From positions 7,211,480 to 7,275,479 of the forward strand of contig NC_092802.1 of assembly GCF_918797505.1 (NCBI RefSeq): a stretch of 64,000 bases of DNA, given 5' to 3'. A program made the position numbers and the translations under genes. This DNA comes from Bemisia tabaci. Its lineage: Eukaryota > Arthropoda > Insecta > Hemiptera > Aleyrodidae. The notes beneath the pieces were generated by a model, which worked only from the letters and a program-made list of their open reading frames with translations, was not told the origin of the DNA and did no database searches. Shown here in pieces: positions 58,060-64,000 of this stretch (the stretch's first letter is position 1; every line of letters begins with the position of its first letter).

Positions 58060-58340
58060 AATTCATCTCTCCTTCCGTCCCTCGTAACGCGAGCTCAGAG
58101 CCCCCCCCCCCCCTCCCCTCGAGCGTCATGTACTTTCCGAACGGCCCCCGATATAGCTGGTACCCCGAGCTTTGCCCGTCCAATCGGACAACGGTGGAGG
58201 AGCGCGATCAACAACACTCGGCGTGGCGTCGCGCGGAGCAAGGTGGAGCAGTGGTGGAGGCAGCAGACTCGGAGCCCGTCAGCCTTGTCTCGCGCTCGCG
58301 TCGTGCGCGGCAGTCGTATTCGTGTCATCGCAACGGCGAG
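58060..58340 (+). promoter_or_regulatory. CpG-rich promoter / 5' UTR region
   Basis: Strongly GC- and CpG-rich compared with everything around, directly before the signal-peptide ATG. The start site cannot be read from sequence. An in-frame open frame runs back to an ATG at 58053, but those residues are low-complexity and lie before a good signal peptide. Confidence 0.4.
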
Positions 58341-58556
58341 ATGTGTCCCGTATCGAGGTGGAACCTGCTCGCGTGCGCGAGTCTGTGCGTGGTCCTCCTG
58401 GCGGTGGCCGGGGTGGACGCCATCCGCGGGTGCCGCGATTGCGGGGGCGGGGCCGGCAGTGACGAGGACTACCACCAGCACAGGATACACTTCCCGGAGG
58501 ACGAGGCTGTCCTCGCCGAGAGGGAGGCTGCCGATGGGGAGTACCCCGGATCTCAG
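58341..58556 (+). CDS. First coding exon of an unrecognised secreted or membrane protein
   Basis: Start ATG at 58341 was chosen because it gives a classic signal peptide: polar MCPVSRW, hydrophobic LLACASLCVVLLAVAGV, and a likely cut after VDA. The next 44 residues begin IRGCRDCGGGAGSDED and are acidic and His/Glu-rich, ending GEYPGSQ. The exon is 72 codons, phase 0, with donor GTGAGT. The CpG-rich context supports a real 5' exon. I recognise no family. Later exons should lie beyond the window, after an intron of more than 5 kb. In-frame upstream ATGs at 58053 and 58128 are alternatives. Confidence 0.65.
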
Positions 58557-58612
58557 GTGAGTTTTATTTCAGCATCTGCAACGTAGTTGTGAGAAACACA
58601 CGAAGCTACATG

Positions 58613-58840
58613 CACTGGGAAACAAACACATTAGATCTAGAGTCTAGACTCTTGAAAACATTGACAAGAAAAAATACTCTTGATTCAATCGGAATTTTGC
58701 TTGAATCAAAACGAAATCCGCTTAAATCAAGAGGCTTGGTTCTTGATTTAAGCTAGATTCTGATTGAATCAACAGTACTTTTTCTCGTCGATGTTTTAAG
58801 AGTCTGGACTCTAGATCCAATGTGTTTTTTTTTTTTCAAG
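58613..58840. mobile_element. MITE family F, copy 1
   Basis: CACTGGGAAACAAACACATT at the left and CTAGATCCAATGTGTTTTTT at the right, with internal inverted CTTGATTCAATC / GATTGAATCAA words. Other copies at 60036 and 63641. Confidence 0.75.
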
Positions 58841-59032
58841 GTGGATTGCATTTAGCAAAAAGGAACCAGCGCGATTACAGTGTTTCCAAAATCGTGCGAC
58901 TTCCTCTTTCCTTTTAAAAATACTCAATATATGTACAGTACTAACATTTACACAATTATTTTCCTTTAATATTAATAATTTTTTGGTGGGAAGCAAAAAA
59001 TATTTACTATTCTGAGAAATTTTGTTGATACT

Positions 59033-59196
59033 TATGAAGAAGCAACATTTTTACAACACTGTAATTCTGGCGGTTCCATGCTAAATACGATCCAATTGTG
59101 GAGGCGCATTTTCCGTATCAATATTAAATGGATCGCATTTAGCAAAGAGGAACCCTGCGCGAATATAGTGCGTTGTAAAAATGTTGCTTCTTCATA
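59033..59196. mobile_element. 164-bp palindromic MITE
   Basis: TATGAAGAAGCAACATTTTT and its perfect-looking complement at the right end; the interior ATGGATCGCATTTAGCAAAG resembles 58843-58862, so the two may be related. Confidence 0.75.
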
Positions 59197-60035
59197 ATGG
59201 AGAATTTGCAAGTGTCTAAAATTTGATGAATTTCTGAAAAAAATTTCTGGTTGAATCCGATTAACAATTTCACTGAATTTTATCGATAGCAACGAGAAAA
59301 ACATCTGTAAAAAGTTTAAACTTTAAATGTGCTGAAGTGAATTTATGACGAGGTTCATTTCATCGTTGTCGACTGCTGTGAAAATAAAATCATCAATCAC
59401 GTCAAAATTTTGATTAAATCCATTAAGTTTCATTCCAAGTCTCAAAACTGGCTCCAAATTTGTTGCTACATATTTGTGGGGAAAGTAAAGTAGGGTCAGG
59501 GAATACATCGATATACCAAGAGAAAACAAGGAAAAAAGGATTGTCAGCTTTTAATTTAAAGAAACCAGGAACGTGGAAATAACATCAGTCGAGCTGATCG
59601 ACGTAAAAAGTTGAATCGATTCAATAGGGATTTCCCGATGAGACGCGTTTTTGGCTCAATGATGTGTGTTCTAATGACGCTCACTTTCACTTTAAACTCA
59701 AGTGCATGATCGTATATTTTGTTACTGTAACATATCTATCAGATATCAGCGTCCTGGTAGACAGAATTCCTGATTGACATATTGGGCAACAGCCAAAACT
59801 GAAACGCTGGGTGTAGAAAGGGCATTTCTTGGTTGCAGTGTCTCAAAATCTCCGCTAACGTTTCATCCATCATAATTAAAGGAAATGCGGGTAATTCGTT
59901 GTAACTTTTACTGAATAATAATTTTACAGTGCTGAAGACGTACCTAAACTTTCAGAAACTTCACTCAATGGTTTCCTCTCTAAAATAAAAATTAGTATTG
60001 AAGATTCTGAAAAACCACAACTAAGAAATGTCCTT
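59197..60035. other. Intronic stretch, nothing recognised
   Basis: AT-rich, no convincing exon or repeat. Confidence 0.45.
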
Positions 60036-60255
60036 CACTGGAAATAAAACACATTGGACCTAGAGTGCAGACTCTTGAAAATATTGACAAGAAAAAATAC
60101 TCTTGATTCAATCGGATTTTTGCTCGAATCAAAACGAAATCCGCTTAAATTAAGAGGCTTGATTTAAGCTAGATTCTGATTGAATCAAGAGTACTCTTTC
60201 TTGTCGATGTTCTTAAGAGTCTGGACTCTAGATCCAAAGTGTTTTTAATCCAGTG
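60036..60255. mobile_element. MITE family F, copy 2
   Basis: CACTGGAAATAAAACACATT at the left and a complement ending CCAGTG. Very similar to 58613-58840, with a small deletion after AGAGGCTTG. Confidence 0.78.
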
Positions 60256-60916
60256 TTTCTGCACCCGACGCCTCAATTAGAGTCGGGTAAAGTAACAATA
60301 AAATATCAATGCATCAAATAATTTACAGGCATATGTATCGTTCAAAGTGTTTTTCAAAATTATGCCTAAAATTCTTGCTCTGAGTTCTTGCGGATGCCAC
60401 TCCCATGGTCACTAAAATCTAGTATGAAGTTTTAGAAAATTCAAAGTTATTGTAAAGCTGCAAAGGCTGAGAGACTTAAACGCCAGGAAAAGAAAAAAGG
60501 CGAAAGTAAAGGTGTTACCTCATGGTGACGATGGCTCGAACGATAAGCCGAGCGGAGTGCAAGTAGCGGACATAGCATTCTTCTGCGCTTGCAATGTCGA
60601 TCACTTTCACCTGAAATCACGAACACATTCCATCAATGTCAATCTTAGCGTCATGACGAAACATTCCTATAACCATGCCGCAATAAATCCTCATAGTACA
60701 GAGCGGATTTTTCATGATTTATCTATGAGAATGAATACGCTAAATTGTTAGACATTAGAATGCCAAATTTGGCTGGTTACGCCATCAAACAAGGAAAATA
60801 CGATGATAAACATTGAGCTTCAAGCAAATAATAAATGCAATATTATTCAACTACATGATGTTACAAGGATGCAATTGGAACAAAAAGAAAGGATGAGGGA
60901 TTTCGTTTGGTTTCAA
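60256..60916. other. Intronic stretch, nothing recognised
   Basis: No exon compatible with the phase-0 donor at 58557 was identified; a 79-codon frame here has no recognisable motif. Confidence 0.4.
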
Positions 60917-61460
60917 TGGACCACTAGACAAGGTACGAATTTAAGCATTCTGATACATGTTTCTTAACCAAAATTTCACGTAAAACACGATTCGTGCAAC
61001 GAAAATTACCAAAATCAACTCCTAACAAAGATATTAACGTTTTTATTTCACGTTGGTTACAAGGAATTTGAATTTGAATTGCCCGCTCACAAGAAACTCA
61101 AAGCTCTACGTGAGTCAAATCGCGCACCACAAGGGTTTCAGCAATCTTCTCAATCGAGCAATGTTCATTTCCCACCATGTGTTGTTCAATCTATAGGCAA
61201 TTTGCTATAGCTGAGCCAAAGCGTTAAGATTGAGGTTGCCAGATTTTTATATCGCAGAGACTGTCATGATAAACGTTTAGCGCGCGATGTGAGTCAGGTA
61301 GAGTATTGAGTTTTCATGAGCGGGTGGTTTGAATTCACGCATCAAGAATTAAGGATCTTCGTAAGGAGTTGATTTTGGTAATTTTCGTTGTGCACATCGT
61401 GTTCTACGTGAACTTTTGGTTAAGATGCATGTATCTGAATGCTGATATTCGTACCTTATG
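60917..61460. mobile_element. MITE family A, copy 3, right end eroded
   Basis: Left end TGGACCACTAGACAAGG intact; the body matches copies 1 and 2. The right end decays after ATTCGTACCTTATGG and lacks the CTAGTGGTCCA terminus. Confidence 0.75.
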
Positions 61461-62064
61461 GGATAATGGGTTGCAAACTGTTGTTAGAGCAAACGGAAGA
61501 GTTGCCTCTCACGATAAATGACTTAAAAATCACTTTGAACACATCAACAAAGGCTGAAATGCACTCCGAACTTCTTCAATTGAGAAGAAATTGCCAAGTT
61601 TTGAGCTTTTCCGTCTGAAAGTATACGATGGCAAAAACATTATTTTATACACACGAGTTGCCCCGGTTTCACAACTGCGCATGCGAAAGTGCAAATCGCT
61701 ACTGTCATGTCTCACAGTTGTCTTTTTTCTAATTAAAAACAAACATCACAACAAACACTATAGCATCCTCCATTCTCTGCTGTTCAACCTACGTTTAAAA
61801 AATAGGAGTACTTTTGTTGTTTGTTTTTATTTGGAAAACTGTGTCACATGATGGCGGTCATTTTCAGTTTCGCGCAGGGTGATCCATCTGTATAATGTTA
61901 TGTTCTGCTGAGGCATTTCTTTCTCTTTTTTTCGCAAATTGTGAAATCAGGACCAAGTTGAAGAGAAAACTCTGCTTTTCGCTATGGCCGAGGTTTTCAA
62001 CCAACCCATTTGTGGGCTATTTTATTCAAATTCCACGAGAATTACTCTTTCCCCGATTTAACAT
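61461..62064. other. Intronic stretch, nothing recognised
   Basis: AT-rich, with a short GCGCATGCG-containing patch at 61676; no supported gene. Confidence 0.4.
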
Positions 62065-62206
62065 ATAGGAATCTCCTCGAATTGTCCTTAAGGGTCTTTT
62101 TCATAGTCGATCCTTAACTGTAAAGGATTCCTTAGCCCAATATAATTCCTATGACTTGAGGAGGCCTTAAAGTTCACCGAGCGACTATGAATAGGACCTT
62201 AAATGG
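62065..62206. repeat. Imperfect inverted repeat, CATAGTCG arms
   Basis: CCTTAAGGGTCTTTTTCATA with GTCG at the left pairs with CGACTATGAATAGGACCTTA at the right. Probably a small MITE. Confidence 0.55.
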
Positions 62207-62253
62207 GCTACCTTCATAAGCGTACCTAGGTCATTTTGCTCGGAGGACCTGGC

Positions 62254-62296
62254 CCCCCTACCTGTCTGGGGGGTATACCATACCCCCCAGACAAGT
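62254..62296. repeat. Perfect GC-rich hairpin
   Basis: TGTCTGGGGGGTAT and ATACCCCCCAGACA flank a 2-4 bp turn. Very stable stem; function unknown. Confidence 0.75.
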
Positions 62297-62576
62297 TCAC
62301 AGTTGAGAGAGGGACTCGAGGAGCCTCCCATGGAAATTTTTTCAAATTTTAAATCTATTTGGACGCATTTTGAGGCTTCTGTGACGGAAATTTTCCATAC
62401 ATTTCTGCAGAAAAATTACGTTTTTTTCACGTTCAGGAAAGAACACTTTCGAATTGTTGCATTCATTACATTCCGAAATTTTTTGAAATTTCAACTTCAT
62501 TTGGACGCATTTTGAAGTTTCTGTGATAAAAATTTTAGAAAATAGGTACCAACTTAATGAACACGGTGTTTTCACT

Positions 62577-62704
62577 TAGATGTATTTCTGCCAAACGGAA
62601 CTATGTGCGTTAAGACATGAACCCTGAGACCCATTGGGATGCATGCATAACAGGGCCCACGTCATAATGCACATAGTGCCGTTTGGCAGAAATACGTCCA
62701 TTTA
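62577..62704. mobile_element. MITE family E, copy 2 (128 bp)
   Basis: GATGTATTTCTGCCAAACGG at the left and CCGTTTGGCAGAAATACGTC at the right; internal GTGCGTTAAGACATG and GGGCCCACGTCATAATGCAC. Shares its ends with 49092-49333. Confidence 0.78.
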
Positions 62705-62832
62705 AGACTCTACATTAAGAGAGATAATCATATTCGACGAAGGTTCCTTCCCACCATCCAGAAAATCTGGGGGAGCAGATGGTACAATTATTAATTCTAG
62801 GGGGGTCAGCCCCCCCTCCTTCGCACGCCCAT

Positions 62833-63043
62833 CACTGGAAGAAAAAGAATCTTAAATTTGCCGCCAAGAAGTATTTCTTCTTAAATCAAGAATTTTTCTG
62901 GTTAATATAAGCTACTTTTTGGCTTAACCCAAGCATTATTTTGCTTGTATCAAGAAAAAGTCAGCTTAAAGCAAGAAAAAAAAAATTCTTGGCGGCAAAT
63001 TCAAGAATCATCATGCTTGATCCAAGCTACTTTTTTTTCAGTG
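62833..63043. mobile_element. MITE with CACTGGAAG ends, relative of family F
   Basis: Ends CACTGGAAGAAAAAGAATCT and TTTTTTTTCAGTG; internal inverted TTGCCGCCAAGAA / TTCTTGGCGGCAA. Has the same CACTG-CAGTG boundaries as family F but a different interior. Confidence 0.7.
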
Positions 63044-63176
63044 ACGGCTTCCTTGAATAAAGGCGCTGTTGAAGGTACGATATGAATAATAATCGAATAC
63101 GGCGCTTTAGGTAGGTAATTCTCTTGAGTCGCGAATTTTCCACAATTGACCCTCGCGAGATCGTGCGAATTTACAG

Positions 63177-63319
63177 ACGATGCGTTCCTGGTCCATGACT
63201 CTGGTCACTTAACCCCCTATGACACCATCGAGACAGCGCTGCTGCAGACGGGATTGGGAAAGATGCAAGAGCAGCGTCTCGTATCACTCGGGGGTCGGGG
63301 GCAGGCGCGCGCGGAGCAG
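63177..63319 (+). CDS. Weak candidate exon, GC-rich
   Basis: An acceptor-like TTTACAG precedes and GTGTTT follows an open 143-nt block whose frame reads AFLVHDSGHLTPYDT and GLGKMQEQRLVSLGG. It needs a phase-1 junction on its left, while the exon at 58341 ends in phase 0, so a bridging exon would be required. Could be chance in GC-rich sequence. Confidence 0.18.
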
Positions 63320-63640
63320 GTGTTTGCCAATGCTGCAAACCTCTCGTAGCTGTAATTACGTCCGACGACGGGCGAAAAACACGTGTCGGAATAATAGATA
63401 TTGATGACGACCGTTTTTTTCTTTTTTTCTCGAGGTTTTTGTCGCAATTTCGCGCCGGGGAAAACGCAACCTCGGCGATTTTGTCTCTTTGATGCACGAA
63501 TCTGAATAGAAACAACAGTCGGCACGCTGAGGGCCTCCCAAGCGAGCTTTTTTCAGTTTACTTTATGCGGCCTGAGTTTCTCCCGAAAATTCGGGGCGAG
63601 CATGGGCGTGGATGTGCCAGGGAGGGCTTGGCTCCCCGTA

Positions 63641-63865
63641 CACTGGAAAAAAAACACATTGGATCTAGAGTCCAGACTCTTAAAAACATCGACAAGGAAA
63701 ACGCTCTTGATTCGATCAGATTTAAGCTTAAATCTAGAACCAAGCCTCCTAATTTAAGCGGATTTCCTTTTGATTTAAGTTTAAATCTGATTGAATCAAG
63801 AGTCCTTTTTCTTGTCAATGTTTTCAAGAGTCTGAACTCTAGATCCAATGTGTTTTTTTCCAGTG
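63641..63865. mobile_element. MITE family F, copy 3, best-preserved ends
   Basis: CACTGGAAAAAAAACACATT at the left and AATGTGTTTTTTTCCAGTG at the right, perfect apart from one base. Internal GATTTAAGC / TTTAAGCGG words. Confidence 0.82.
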
Positions 63866-64000
63866 AACAGATTTTTAAATGGTTGCAGCTGATTGAGATC
63901 ATCAAATCAGCTGAAGAGCCGAATCGATCCACAGAAAGGAACCGAACACACAATTGGTTCCCTCTCAAATGTCTTACAAATGAAATAAAATCAGAGAAAG

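Noticed and set aside
58095..58490. Minus-strand 131-codon frame opposite the CpG-rich region
   Set aside because: Arg- and Ala-rich translation is typical of antisense to GC-rich DNA; the plus-strand signal peptide and donor explain the region better.
63558..63968. 136-codon minus-strand frame near the window end
   Set aside because: It runs straight through MITE family F copy 3 and has no domain; considered a by-product of the repeat.
1..64000. Possible CRISPR array, operon or prophage
   Set aside because: The regularly spaced repeats are a eukaryotic satellite or 14-bp minisatellite without unique spacers, and all convincing coding sequence is split by GT-AG introns.

Overview
The window is animal nuclear DNA, most likely from an insect. 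It has intron-exon genes with GT-AG introns, AT-rich introns, one very large multi-exon adhesion gene and many short DNA-transposon relics. The repeat style would fit a hemipteran, possibly a whitefly, but that is an impression and not a demonstrated assignment. There is no operon, CRISPR array or bacterial feature.

Region 1 (about 1-45,000) is the 3' part of a single plus-strand gene for a giant Fat-type protocadherin of the Fat1-3/Kugelei (Fat-like, Fat2) clade. I could place 43 coding exons from 1894 to the stop at 41625-41627. All splice junctions keep frame and the exons add up to 8730 nt (2909 codons plus stop). The visible protein has one partial and 23 complete cadherin repeats. A juxtamembrane Fat1-3-specific domain, a cysteine-rich EGF-like remnant, one transmembrane helix and a tail of about 255 residues follow; the tail carries the conserved YHWDCSDW block. 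The 5' third of the gene lies before the window. The laminin G domain and most EGF repeats expected in this clade are not present. Several introns hold recognisable mobile elements: an inverted mariner fragment, a hAT-type MITE with an 8-bp target duplication, a piggyBac-type element with TTAA ends, and a 1.3-kb near-perfect fold-back element.

Region 2 (about 41,628-58,000) is the long AT-rich 3' flank of that gene, followed by a gene-poor graveyard. It holds a GC-rich mosaic element, a 319-bp tandem satellite, and at least eight MITE-like families with copies shared between the introns and this region. One minus-strand open frame of uncertain reality is also here.

Region 3 (58,060-64,000) opens with a CpG-rich promoter-like stretch and the first coding exon of a second plus-strand gene. 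It encodes a signal peptide and an acidic mature N-terminus that I do not recognise, and it runs out of the window through an intron full of MITEs.

I found no complete new biological system. The best leads are the laminin-G-less Fat-like architecture with a huge hairpin in the corresponding intron, two candidate alternative exons (a 24-nt microexon and a 105-nt cassette), and a run of 12 consecutive frame-symmetric cadherin exons.
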